Assembly (NCBI RefSeq): GCF_001439915.1
Contig: NZ_LMBW01000001.1
Span: 313,240 to 377,239 of the forward strand
From: Fredinandcohnia humi
GTDB lineage: Bacteria; Bacillota; Bacilli; Bacillales; Bacillaceae_L
Direction: 5' to 3'
Length of the DNA: 64,000 bases
Shown here: positions 24,242 through 31,785 of the stretch, piece by piece
Numbering within the stretch: position 1 is the first letter of the stretch
Layout: every line of letters begins with the position of its first letter
Translations under genes and position numbers: made by a program
The notes under the pieces: generated by a model
Databases searched by the model: none
What the model was told of the DNA's origin: nothing
What the model saw: only the letters and a program-made list of their open reading frames with translations

Positions 24242-25366
24242 ATGTTTGAAAGAGACTATAACCAAGACCCATTTATTGTCATTTGGGAGCTTACAAGGGC
24301 TTGCCAATTAAAATGTTTACATTGCCGTGCAGAAGCACAATATACGAGAGACCCTCGAGAACTTTCCTTCGATGAGGGGAAAAAGCTAATCGACCAAATA
24401 TATGAGATGAATAATCCGATGCTTGTGTTCACAGGCGGGGACCCATTAATGCGTCCCGACGTTTATGATATTGCTGATTATGCAATTAAAAAAGGGGTAC
24501 GTGTTTCAATGACACCAAGTGCAACACCAAATGTCACAAAAGAAGCGATTCAAAAAGCAAAAGAAGTTGGCCTAGCACGCTGGGCATTTAGCCTAGATGG
24601 TCCAACCGCAGAGATTCATGATCATTTTCGGGGAACGAAAGGTTCATTTGATTTAACGATGAGGGCCATCAAATATTTACATGAACTTGAAATACCTATA
24701 CAAATCAACACAGTAATTTCTAGATATAATGTTCATGCCTTAGATGAAATGGCAAAATTAGTAGAGGACCTTGATTGTGTATTATGGAGTGTCTTTTTCC
24801 TTGTACCTACTGGTCGCGGTAAAGAAACAGACATGATTTCCCCAGTCGAGCACGAAAAAGTGTTCCGTTGGTTATATGATTTAAGCAAACGTGTGAAATT
24901 TGATATTAAAACAACCGCTGCACAGCATTATCGTCGCGTTGTCATCCAATCAAAACTGCGCGAAACAAAGGATGCAGAAAAACAAATTCGCTATGAGGAT
25001 GCCCTTATGAAGGGTAAAACCGGTCAAATTGATGGACTGGGAAGGGCTCCACAAGGTGTAAACGATGGTAATGGATTCGTCTTTATTTCTCATGTTGGCG
25101 ATGTGTATCCAAGCGGATTATTACCTGTAATAGCCGGAAATGTACGTGAGACTCCACTAGCTGAAATTTATCGTGAATCACCTATATTTAAAGATTTGCG
25201 TAATCCTGATAAATATAAAGGAAAATGTGGAGTATGTGAATTCCGACATGTATGCGGCGGATCACGTTCTCGTGCATATGCGATGACAGGAGATTACATG
25301 GAGAGTGAACCATTCTGTGTATATATCCCAGAAGCCCTTCGTAAAAAAGAAAAAACACTTCAATGA
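24242..25366 (+). CDS. Radical SAM/SPASM protein, TIGR04053-like
   Basis: A 374-residue radical SAM enzyme. The 4Fe-4S/SAM motif is CQLKCLHC (CxxxCxxC, about residue 21), followed by FTGGDPLMRPD and SLDGPTAEIHDHFRG. A C-terminal SPASM-like cysteine set (CGVCEFRHVCGG ... EPFCVY) binds further clusters. It resembles the NirJ/AhbC/AhbD heme-modifying group and, in size and ending, the family I know as TIGR04053. The substrate may be a tetrapyrrole or peptide (inference). ATG 24242 follows AAAGGAGG. It is preceded by a perfect Fnr-type promoter and followed by a strong terminator, so it is a single-gene anaerobic unit. Confidence 0.87.
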   Translation: MFERDYNQDPFIVIWELTRACQLKCLHCRAEAQYTRDPRELSFDEGKKLIDQIYEMNNPMLVFTGGDPLMRPDVYDIADYAIKKGVRVSMTPSATPNVTKEAIQKAKEVGLARWAFSLDGPTAEIHDHFRGTKGSFDLTMRAIKYLHELEIPIQINTVISRYNVHALDEMAKLVEDLDCVLWSVFFLVPTGRGKETDMISPVEHEKVFRWLYDLSKRVKFDIKTTAAQHYRRVVIQSKLRETKDAEKQIRYEDALMKGKTGQIDGLGRAPQGVNDGNGFVFISHVGDVYPSGLLPVIAGNVRETPLAEIYRESPIFKDLRNPDKYKGKCGVCEFRHVCGGSRSRAYAMTGDYMESEPFCVYIPEALRKKEKTLQ

Positions 25367-25402
25367 TAAGAAAAGCTTAATGCTTCTTGAGCTAGACAAC
25401 AG

Positions 25403-25437
25403 AAAGACCCATGGGATCCCACCCATGGGTCTTTGTT
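25403..25437. terminator. Terminator between the radical SAM gene and fnr
   Basis: Thirteen-base arms AAAGACCCATGGG and CCCATGGGTCTTT with a six-base loop. It serves the plus-strand gene and possibly the convergent fnr. Confidence 0.85.
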
Positions 25438-25448
25438 ATCTGGCTTCT

Positions 25449-26153
25449 TTACTCAATACTACAATACTTTGCCGGACATTCCTCACACTGAATTTCGTTT
25501 TTAATATAGGCTAAGTCGTGAATCGTAATATAGCCTCTGGAAACGGAAATTATTCCTATGGCACGTAATTCATGCAGCATCCGGTTAACGCTTTCTCTTG
25601 TAGTTGCACAAAAATTGGCAAGCTCTTGATTTGTTAAATGTAGGTCTATTAGGATGCCACTTTCCGTTTGAACACCATAACTATTGGTCATTCGAACCAA
25701 AGTTGAATACAAAGCTCCTTTTTTACCTAATAAAACAAGATCTCTAAACTTTGTTTGTGTTTTTCGAAAATGGTCACTCATCCATTTCATAAATTCAAAT
25801 GCAAGATTCGTATTTTCAAAAAGTTTTCGTTCCAAATCATCCTTTTGAATCACAGCAATTTCGCTTTCTTCTAAAATCAGACAATCGAATAAATACTTCG
25901 GCTGATCGGTGAATAATGTCAGCTCTCCAACGATTTCATTTTGACTACAAATGCGAAGGGATAATTCACTGCCATCAGACGTTCCTTTGCTAACCCTAAC
26001 ACGCCCAGAAAGAATGAGATAAAGCTCAGATGCCTTCATTCCTTCCCGAAATAAATAGGTCCCTTTTTCCATTTTGATAAGTTGATTTGCTGATTTCAAG
26101 AGCTCTGTTAATTCATTTGAAATAGTTGATTTTTGTAATATTAATTGACTCAT
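25449..26153 (-). CDS. fnr: Oxygen regulator Fnr, Bacillus type with C-terminal Fe-S cysteines
   Basis: A 234-residue Crp/Fnr regulator: beta-roll sensor domain (about 10-120), dimer helix, and winged helix with NQELANFCATTRESVNRMLHEL. The C-terminus ends CEECPAKYC, spacing C-x2-C-x4-C, exactly the arrangement of the cluster-binding cysteines in B. subtilis Fnr, which binds its 4Fe-4S cluster at the C-terminus rather than the N-terminus. It should activate TGTGA-N6-TCACA promoters when oxygen is absent. ATG 26153 has AGGAAGGTGG upstream. It is divergent from the NO reductase genes, with an Fnr-type site between them suggesting autoregulation. Confidence 0.92.
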   Translation of the reverse strand: MSQLILQKSTISNELTELLKSANQLIKMEKGTYLFREGMKASELYLILSGRVRVSKGTSDGSELSLRICSQNEIVGELTLFTDQPKYLFDCLILEESEIAVIQKDDLERKLFENTNLAFEFMKWMSDHFRKTQTKFRDLVLLGKKGALYSTLVRMTNSYGVQTESGILIDLHLTNQELANFCATTRESVNRMLHELRAIGIISVSRGYITIHDLAYIKNEIQCEECPAKYCSIE

Positions 26154-26200
26154 AGGTACCACCTTCCTAAGCAGGAATGCTATACTAGTTCTAATAAAAT

Positions 26201-26270
26201 AATATAATGTTAGTTATACAAGTGGTGTATAATAAATCACACTTATTGTAAAAATGCTGGATGATACAAT
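26201..26270. promoter_or_regulatory. Fnr-type site between divergent promoters (fnr and small RNA candidate)
   Basis: TGTAT-AATAAA-TCACA at 26226-26241 has one perfect half-site. On the minus strand TATATT (26201-26206) gives a start near 26194 for fnr, with the centre about 40 bases upstream. On the plus strand TACAAT (26265-26270) gives a start near 26276, with the centre about 42-43 bases upstream. Confidence 0.6.
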
Positions 26271-26275
26271 GTAAA

Positions 26276-26393
26276 CTAAGGATTATGCTAATTTTGAACA
26301 ATTTTCAACAATTCTAATGCTTGCGTCAACCTATTTAATTAAATAATGAACGAAAAAAGATGCATTCTTGACAAGAATGTGTCTTTTTTGTTT
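26276..26393 (+). ncRNA. Candidate Fnr-activated small RNA
   Basis: A stretch of about 115 bases lies between a plausible Fnr-dependent promoter (site centre 26233.5, TACAAT at 26265) and a strong terminator. The terminator (26353-26389) has arms AAAAAAGATGCATTCTT and AAGAATGTGTCTTTTTT around GAC. Only a ten-codon frame is present, so it looks non-coding. The norC gene has its own promoter region beyond the terminator. The analogy to E. coli FnrS is in logic only; no sequence similarity is claimed. The alternative is a leader that is attenuated before norC. Confidence 0.45.
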
Positions 26394-26404
26394 TCGGCCC
26401 ATTT

Positions 26405-26448
26405 TGTGACAAACTTAACAGATTTATGGTTGCACAATATGTGAGAAT
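26405..26448 (+). promoter_or_regulatory. Weak Fnr-type site upstream of norC
   Basis: TGTGA-CAAACT-TAACA (26405-26420) has one good half-site. GAGAAT at 26443-26448 could serve as -10, giving a centre near -42. Confidence 0.4.
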
Positions 26449-26481
26449 CATGCTGAAAAGAGAAATTAGGAGGGGGTTCTT

Positions 26482-27006
26482 TTGTACCAAACAGCCGCTT
26501 GGTATCTTTCTATTATTTTAATGGCCCTAATTACAGTTATTTTTATTACCGTCGTATTAAAGACTAATAAACGAGCAGAGTATGAAGCAATCCAGAAAAA
26601 ATGGTACCGTTTCAGAACTTTTTATTTCATTGTTCTTCTCGTTGTCTTTGGAACTGCAACGTATTTTACACTTCAAGATCTTCCGTTTGAAAGACCAGTG
26701 TATGGTCAAGGCGAAAATCCGGTCATTGTCGATGTAGAAGCCGTACAGTTTGGATGGAACATGAGCCAGACCGAGTTCAAAGTGGGAGAACCAATCGAAT
26801 TCGATATCACAAGCACAGACGTTAACCATGGTTTTGGTATTTATGACAAAGAAATGAATTTATTAGCACAAACCCAGGCAATGCCGGGTTATACAAACAC
26901 TGTTTTCTACACATTCTCAGAACCTGGCACATATCAAATTTTTTGTATGGAATACTGTGGACTTGCTCACCATCTTATGATTGGTGAAATTGTCGTAACA
27001 AATTAA
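26482..27006 (+). CDS. norC: CuA-containing small subunit of nitric oxide reductase (CuANOR/bNOR type) or B-type oxidase subunit II
   Basis: A 174-residue membrane-anchored protein. It has two N-terminal helices (about 5-25 and 45-63) and a cupredoxin domain facing outward. CuA ligands are complete: His in DVNHGF, then CMEYCGLAHHLM supplying Cys, Cys, His and Met. This is the subunit II architecture of B-family heme-copper enzymes, including the CuA nitric oxide reductase of Bacillus azotoformans. Electrons would enter from cytochrome c. The start is TTG 26482 after AGGAGGGGG. It is first in the operon norC-norB-sco-membrane protein. The symbol is by analogy; without activity data, an oxygen-reducing ba3-like enzyme remains possible. 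Confidence 0.82.
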   Translation: MYQTAAWYLSIILMALITVIFITVVLKTNKRAEYEAIQKKWYRFRTFYFIVLLVVFGTATYFTLQDLPFERPVYGQGENPVIVDVEAVQFGWNMSQTEFKVGEPIEFDITSTDVNHGFGIYDKEMNLLAQTQAMPGYTNTVFYTFSEPGTYQIFCMEYCGLAHHLMIGEIVVTN

Positions 27007-27020
27007 GGAGGGGGTTAACT

Positions 27021-28505
27021 ATGTCTACTAATATAGTAATGGGAGGGACAACTAACTCCCAAAATAAAACAATTGCGACGTATCTACTAACAGGTAGCCT
27101 TATCATTTTATTAATGATGGTATTTGGGGTCCTGATGCTTATGGCACAGGGAAAAATGATTGAGATAGACCCTGGATTCTTTTATAAGATTATGACCGTT
27201 CATGGCACAGGGATGGTTGGGGCTGCTGCATTAGCTGCAGTTGCAGTTATGTGGTATTTCCTAAGTAAATATGTTCAATTAAGCAAAGCAATTCTCATCA
27301 CCAATTTCATCACCTTCATCATCGGAGTCGCCATGGTGTTGGTAGGTATCTTTGTATTTGACTTTGCGGGAGCTTGGACTTTTCTTTATCCGCTGCCGGC
27401 TATCTCTGCCGGTGGATGGGCAGTATCGGGAGCAACGCTTTACTTAGGTGGTATGCTCATACTCGGTATAGGGTTTCTATTGCTATATTTAGATGTTGCT
27501 AGAGCGATAATTAAACAATATGGAAGCTTAGGCGGGGGGTTAGGCTGGCGGATCGTATTTGGGAAGGAAAAAGGATATGGTCCTCCGGCGGCTGTTGTTG
27601 CGAGTACAATGGTTGCAATCGTAAATATTACAGCATTGGTTTCGGGTGCGACAGTACTTACAATGAGCCTTATCAATATATATATTCCGACCATTACGAT
27701 CGACCCATTACTAGCAAAAAACTTAACCTACGCGTTTGGTCACATATTTGCAAATTCAATTATTTACATGGGTGTTATTGCGGTTTATGAAATATTATCA
27801 ACCTATACAAATCGTCCATGGAAGGCGAATCGACCATTCTTGATCGCATGGAATTGCTCAACATTTTTTACAATTATTATCTATCCTCACCATTTATTAA
27901 TGGACTTTGCATTACCAAAATGGATGATTATTTTAGGTCAAGTGCTTTCATATGCAAACGGATTACCAGTATTAGTTATCACAGCTTACGGTGCTCTTAT
28001 GATTGTATATCGTTCAGGTATTAAGTGGGATCTGGCCTCATCTTTTATGTTTATATCGATGTTTGGGTGGGTAATTGGAGTAGTGCCGGCGATTATTGAC
28101 GCAACAATCGTTGTTAATCATGTCATGCATAATACGAAATGGGTACCAGGGCATTTCCATCTGTATATGGGCATAGGTGCAACAACTATGCTATTTGGAT
28201 TTATGTATTACTTAGCAAAAGTGAATAGAAAAGAAAAAGAAACTGCTCGTGATTCGATTAGTATGTGGATGTACACGATGTTCTTCATTGGATTATGTGG
28301 ATCATTCCTTTTCTCAGGCAAAGTAGGAGCGCCAAGAAGATGGGCTGAACACTTCCCGGAGTGGATCGCTTATGACCGTATGGGAGCAATCTTTGGTATG
28401 TTTATCGTCCTTGCAGTTTTGACATTTATCATCCGTTTCTGGAATTTTTCAAGAACAATTGATAATAAGTTTCAGAGAGAAATAGGACCAAACCAGCATG
28501 CGTAA
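27021..28505 (+). CDS. norB: Heme-copper large subunit, CuANOR/bNOR-type nitric oxide reductase
   Basis: A 494-residue protein with twelve to thirteen helices. Heme ligands are His in TVHGTG (low-spin heme) and the pair in VNHVMHNTKWVPGHFHLYMG. The CuB-site histidines are in FGHIF and YPHHLLMD. In oxygen reductases the helix VI motif is GHPEVY, whose Tyr is cross-linked to His; here it reads GHIFAN, so that Tyr is missing. Loss of this Tyr is characteristic of nitric oxide reductases and argues against an O2 reductase. The classic cNOR helix-VI glutamate motif is also absent, which fits the B-family-derived CuANOR (bNOR) of B. azotoformans. It overlaps the sco gene by eight bases. Confidence 0.82.
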   Translation: MSTNIVMGGTTNSQNKTIATYLLTGSLIILLMMVFGVLMLMAQGKMIEIDPGFFYKIMTVHGTGMVGAAALAAVAVMWYFLSKYVQLSKAILITNFITFIIGVAMVLVGIFVFDFAGAWTFLYPLPAISAGGWAVSGATLYLGGMLILGIGFLLLYLDVARAIIKQYGSLGGGLGWRIVFGKEKGYGPPAAVVASTMVAIVNITALVSGATVLTMSLINIYIPTITIDPLLAKNLTYAFGHIFANSIIYMGVIAVYEILSTYTNRPWKANRPFLIAWNCSTFFTIIIYPHHLLMDFALPKWMIILGQVLSYANGLPVLVITAYGALMIVYRSGIKWDLASSFMFISMFGWVIGVVPAIIDATIVVNHVMHNTKWVPGHFHLYMGIGATTMLFGFMYYLAKVNRKEKETARDSISMWMYTMFFIGLCGSFLFSGKVGAPRRWAEHFPEWIAYDRMGAIFGMFIVLAVLTFIIRFWNFSRTIDNKFQREIGPNQHA

Positions 28506-29103
28506 AAGTATTGGAATTCTATTTGCACTCATAGCGGGTATCGCTTTACTTTGGATAGGTACAGATGGATTTCGAGCTTTTACAGCAGAGACGGCTAGAA
28601 TTTTAGAATTAGAAAGGGAGCAGCCAAAGCTCCCTTCTGCTACATTAATCGACTCTAATTCGAAAGACTTTCATATGCGGGATTTGGAGGGGAAATATAC
28701 GCTTTTTACATTCATGTATACATCCTGCGGGGATGTATGTCCTGTGTTAGAAAGAAACTTTGCAAAAATTTATGAAAATATCCCTAAAACCGTCCTTGGA
28801 AAGGATGTCGTGCTTGTAAGTATAAGCTTTGACCCAGAGTATGATTCACCGGCAGTTCTAAAATCATATTCCGACCATTTCGGGGCAGATGGGGACCAGT
28901 GGAAAATGGCAACGATTCAGGACAAACAGGAATTACAGGACGTGTTGGATACCCTTGAAGTAATTGTCATACCGAATGAATATGGCGGATATGAGCATAA
29001 TTCTGCATTTTATGTGGTCAACCCAGAAGGAAAATTAACAAATATCTTTGACTACCAACAACCACAAACAGTAGTGGAATACCTAGATTCGTTTCTTTTT
29101 TAA
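28498..29103 (+). CDS. SCO1/SenC-type copper chaperone
   Basis: A 201-residue protein with an N-terminal signal anchor (about 5-25) and a thioredoxin fold. The SCO copper-binding set is complete: CGDVC (CxxxC, about residue 76) and His in YEHNSAFYVV (about 165). SCO proteins insert or reduce the CuA centre of oxidase subunit II, so this one should mature the CuA site of the protein encoded at 26482. The start codon overlaps the end of norB, indicating coupled translation. Confidence 0.92.
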   Translation: MRKSIGILFALIAGIALLWIGTDGFRAFTAETARILELEREQPKLPSATLIDSNSKDFHMRDLEGKYTLFTFMYTSCGDVCPVLERNFAKIYENIPKTVLGKDVVLVSISFDPEYDSPAVLKSYSDHFGADGDQWKMATIQDKQELQDVLDTLEVIVIPNEYGGYEHNSAFYVVNPEGKLTNIFDYQQPQTVVEYLDSFLF

Positions 29104-29114
29104 GGGGTGAAAAT

Positions 29115-29756
29115 ATGTACCGTTATCGTTATCTGTTTATTGGGCTACTTTTACTTCTATTTGTTTCGGTCCCGTATGTTAGGTTAATGTTAGAAGCAAG
29201 TATGGTTGCTACCATGCTTGTTCAAATTCCTTTATTAGTTTGTAGTGGTTATTTCCTGGCAAAAGGGTTTCCAAAGAGATGGCGAACCTTTTTCCTATTT
29301 TTCAATGAAAATGGGATTGCAGGAATCTTAATAACATTATTTATTTTGACGTACTGGAGTTTACCGCGCGCAATTGATGCTGCATTAAATGAGCCTTTTA
29401 TGGAAATTGCAAAATATATAAGTCTGCCATTTCTTGCAGGAGTATTTTTGTACTATAGCTGGGGACTGCTTGGTCCAATCAGTAAATCCTTTATTTGGGC
29501 GAATGTCATTTCGATGATCTTTGTCATGAGTTGGCTTTATTTAGCATCACCGGCTCGACTCTGTAATAACTACCTCGTTTCGGAACAGCAAGAGCTAGGA
29601 AAAGCTATGTTTATACTAGGATTAGTTATTTGTATTTTCTTTATCGGACAGGTTTTTATTGGGAAGCCAACGTTTTCCGTAATTAAGAAAGATGAAAAAG
29701 GGCCATCTATAAAAATGAATATAAAATCAGGAGACTTTGATGAAAGGTTAACGTGA
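29115..29756 (+). CDS. Polytopic membrane protein of the NO reductase operon (CtaG-like?)
   Basis: A 213-residue protein with six hydrophobic helices. The middle contains LPRAIDAAL and SWGLLGPISKSFIWANVISM, reminiscent of the CtaG/Caa3-assembly membrane family, but I cannot be sure. It lies 11 bases after the SCO gene with AAGGGGTG before its ATG, so it is likely an assembly or accessory protein of the reductase. Its stop codon is five bases before the left hairpin of the IscB element, so the last residues (about GDFDERLT) may have been altered by that insertion. Confidence 0.65.
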   Translation: MYRYRYLFIGLLLLLFVSVPYVRLMLEASMVATMLVQIPLLVCSGYFLAKGFPKRWRTFFLFFNENGIAGILITLFILTYWSLPRAIDAALNEPFMEIAKYISLPFLAGVFLYYSWGLLGPISKSFIWANVISMIFVMSWLYLASPARLCNNYLVSEQQELGKAMFILGLVICIFFIGQVFIGKPTFSVIKKDEKGPSIKMNIKSGDFDERLT

Positions 29757-30060
29757 ACTACCACGAGCCTAAAGGCATCGTGGCTTCTGAAAAAGAAGCT
29801 ACATGGTTTTAGCTTCGTCCCTCCAAGGGTGGGTTCACCAGACTTAGGTAGGAGAAATCCTAGCTACGATAGATTGGTCATGACACCTTCGGTTGACGCA
29901 CCAGACCGTTGCCCTGTCGCTTGCATTTAAGTAGAGATGAGGAAAGTCTCGGTGATGCAAGTGCAAAAAGCCTGTTTATCTTTGTCGAGGTGAGGACGGA
30001 TTCCTTGTATGGTAACAGTACAGGGATACGCATGACCTACTTTCGAGTAGAGATTTTATC
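29757..30060 (+). ncRNA. Predicted omega-RNA of the IscB element
   Basis: About 300 bases without an open frame lie directly upstream of iscB, where IscB systems encode their guide RNA. It begins with a hairpin CCACGA-GCC-TAAA-GGC-A-TCGTGG (29761-29783), followed by a GAAGCT/AGCTTC hairpin (about 29794-29817) and further GC-rich segments unlike the surrounding AT-rich DNA. In known OMEGA systems the guide is the sequence flanking this end of the element, here the last bases of the upstream gene (about 29740-29757). The ends are estimated; no alignment was possible. Confidence 0.7.
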
Positions 30061-30077
30061 TGAAAGGATGTAATACA

Positions 30078-31337
30078 ATGGTTTATGTTTTAAATATAGA
30101 TGGAAAGCCACTGATGCCTTGTTCGTCTGTCATTGCCAGACTGCTTCTTAAACAAGGAAAAGCCAAAGTGAAAAGAAGAACCCCGTTTACGATTCAATTA
30201 TTTTACAAGACAGATACCGAATACATTCAACCTTTAACGCATGGTTTGGATAGTGGAAGTTCAAAAGTGGGTTCTGCTGTCTCTGATGAAAAAGGAAATA
30301 TCGTCTATATGTCCCAAGTGGAAATTCGTAATGATGTTTCGAAAAAGATGCAACAGCGCTCAAAATATAGAAGGAATAGACGAAATCGCAAGACCCGTTA
30401 TCGTAAAGCGAGATGGCTAAACCGCAAGAACTCGATGAAAAAGGATCGTTTCTCGCCTACCATGACGAGTAAGATTCATGCTCATATGAGAGAAACAAGG
30501 TTTGTTCAAAAGGTTCTTCCCATCTCGAAAACGATTATCGAAACCGCTACGTTTGACCCTCATGCCTTAAAAAATCCAGCGGTTTTAACAAACAAATGGT
30601 TATATCAAACGGGAATTAATTACAGGTACGCCAATACAAAGGCGTATGTATTAACGAGAGATGGGTATTGTTGCCGACACTGTAAAGGAAAAACAAAAGA
30701 CAAACGATTAGAAGTTCATCACATCATTTTCCGAAGTGAAAATGGCTCCGATGAAGAAGATAACTTAATTACTCTTTGTAAAACATGCCATGATGCTCTC
30801 CATCAAGGAAAAGTGGCACTCAAAAAGAAAGGCAAGAAAAAAGGACAACTCAATCATGCTACACAAATGAATAGTATTCGCATTCAACTGTTAAAGCGAA
30901 TCCATGCAGAAGAAACCTTTGGATTCGTAACGAAAGAACATCGTCAACTTATGGGATTGTCGAAAGAACATTACTTTGATGCCGTTGCGATTGCAACCCA
31001 GGGAAAAGAACCGACCTTTAAAATGTCAAACGTCTTGTTTAAAAAATGTGTTTCTGACGGTGATTATCAGCAAACCAAAGGCGTTCGTAGTGAACAAGTG
31101 ATACCCACAGGAAAACTTTTTGGATTTCGTAAGTTTGACAAGGTTCAATACATAGGGAATGACTATTTCATTAAAGGGCGCATGAGTAGCGGTTATGCTA
31201 TTTTAATGGATATTGAAGGAAATAAGGTGGATTTAAAGCCGATTCCAAAATTCTCTAAGATGCAGAGAGTGAGTGCGAGAAAATCATGGATTATGATACC
31301 AAAAACCATTCCAAGTTTTTACTCATATGTCACCTGA
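30078..31337 (+). CDS. iscB: IscB RNA-guided HNH/RuvC endonuclease
   Basis: A 419-residue protein with all IscB parts in order. These are the PLMP domain (KPLMPCS, residues 10-16), RuvC-I with catalytic Asp58 (GLDSGS), an arginine-rich bridge helix (about 88-118), RuvC-II with Glu155 (IIETATFD), and an HNH domain. The HNH domain has two CxxC zinc pairs (199/202 and 234/237) and catalytic His in LEVHHI (214-215), Asn229 and His238. RuvC-III follows with His298 and Asp301 (EHYFDAVAIA), then a C-terminal TAM-interacting region. All catalytic residues are present. IscB is the ancestor-type relative of Cas9 and uses an omega-RNA. The ATG follows AAAGGATG. Its last 52 bases overlap tnpA. Confidence 0.93.
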   Translation: MVYVLNIDGKPLMPCSSVIARLLLKQGKAKVKRRTPFTIQLFYKTDTEYIQPLTHGLDSGSSKVGSAVSDEKGNIVYMSQVEIRNDVSKKMQQRSKYRRNRRNRKTRYRKARWLNRKNSMKKDRFSPTMTSKIHAHMRETRFVQKVLPISKTIIETATFDPHALKNPAVLTNKWLYQTGINYRYANTKAYVLTRDGYCCRHCKGKTKDKRLEVHHIIFRSENGSDEEDNLITLCKTCHDALHQGKVALKKKGKKKGQLNHATQMNSIRIQLLKRIHAEETFGFVTKEHRQLMGLSKEHYFDAVAIATQGKEPTFKMSNVLFKKCVSDGDYQQTKGVRSEQVIPTGKLFGFRKFDKVQYIGNDYFIKGRMSSGYAILMDIEGNKVDLKPIPKFSKMQRVSARKSWIMIPKTIPSFYSYVT

Positions 31338-31681
31338 TATTTGTTTGTAAATATCGAAATAAGTTGTTGATCCCACTTGGAAATGATGTGAAACAACTCA
31401 TGCACGATATTAGCCAATAGATACCATTTAGAATAGTCGAAATGGAAGTAGATAAGGATCATATCCATTTGCTTATTCAGTATGAACCTAAGATGAGTAT
31501 TCTCGAAATCGTAAGACTACTCAAGCAAATGACTACGTTTCACATTTGGAAACAAAATAAAACTTATCTTTCTAAACATTTTTGGAAAGAAAGAACCATT
31601 TGGAGTGACGGATATTTTGCTTGTTCCATTGGAAATGTCAGCAAAGAGGTTATTCAAAAGTACATTCAAGAACAAGGATGA
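31286..31681 (+). pseudogene. tnpA: tnpA (IS200/IS605 Y1 transposase) with one in-frame TAG
   Basis: The frame from ATG 31286 to the stop at 31681 has 132 codons, the full TnpA length, but codon 45 is TAG (31418-31420). The N-terminal half reads LLICHLIFVCKYRNKLLIP. The second half holds the HUH motif DHIHLL, the WKERTIWSDGYF segment and the catalytic Tyr in EVIQKYIQEQG. Apart from the stop the protein looks intact, so inactivation is recent, or the codon is read through. The gene starts within iscB in another frame. Confidence 0.82.
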
Positions 31682-31742
31682 AAACCGTGGGCTTACATCC
31701 ACGAACCTAAAGGTATCGGTGGTTTTACGCCCACAAAATATA

Positions 31743-31776
31743 AAAAAAGAGCTGACATGGTATCAGCTCATTTTTA
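31743..31776. terminator. Bidirectional terminator between the IscB element and ric
   Basis: Arms GAGCTGA and TCAGCTC with flanking A- and T-runs. It ends ric on the minus strand and probably ended the NO reductase operon before the insertion. Confidence 0.82.
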
Positions 31777-31785
31777 CATTCTATA

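Larger units (their letters stand above)
29761..31734 (+). mobile_element. IS200/IS605-superfamily element carrying iscB and tnpA
   Basis: The element is bounded by related subterminal hairpins: CCACGAGCCTAAAGGCATCG at 29761 and CCACGAACCTAAAGGTATCG at 31699, the latter enclosed by an outer stem GTGGGC/GCCCAC (31687-31734). Such imperfect palindromes at both ends, without terminal inverted repeats or target duplication, are the hallmark of TnpA (Y1 HUH) elements. It contains the omega-RNA region, intact iscB and an overlapping tnpA with one stop codon. It is inserted just behind the NO reductase operon and before the terminator of ric. The exact cleavage sites are not determined. Confidence 0.82.

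Noticed and set aside
30078-31337. TnpB or a type II Cas9 fragment
   Set aside because: The HNH insert inside a split RuvC, the N-terminal PLMP motif and the 419-residue length fit IscB; TnpB has no HNH, and Cas9 is much longer and has a REC lobe.
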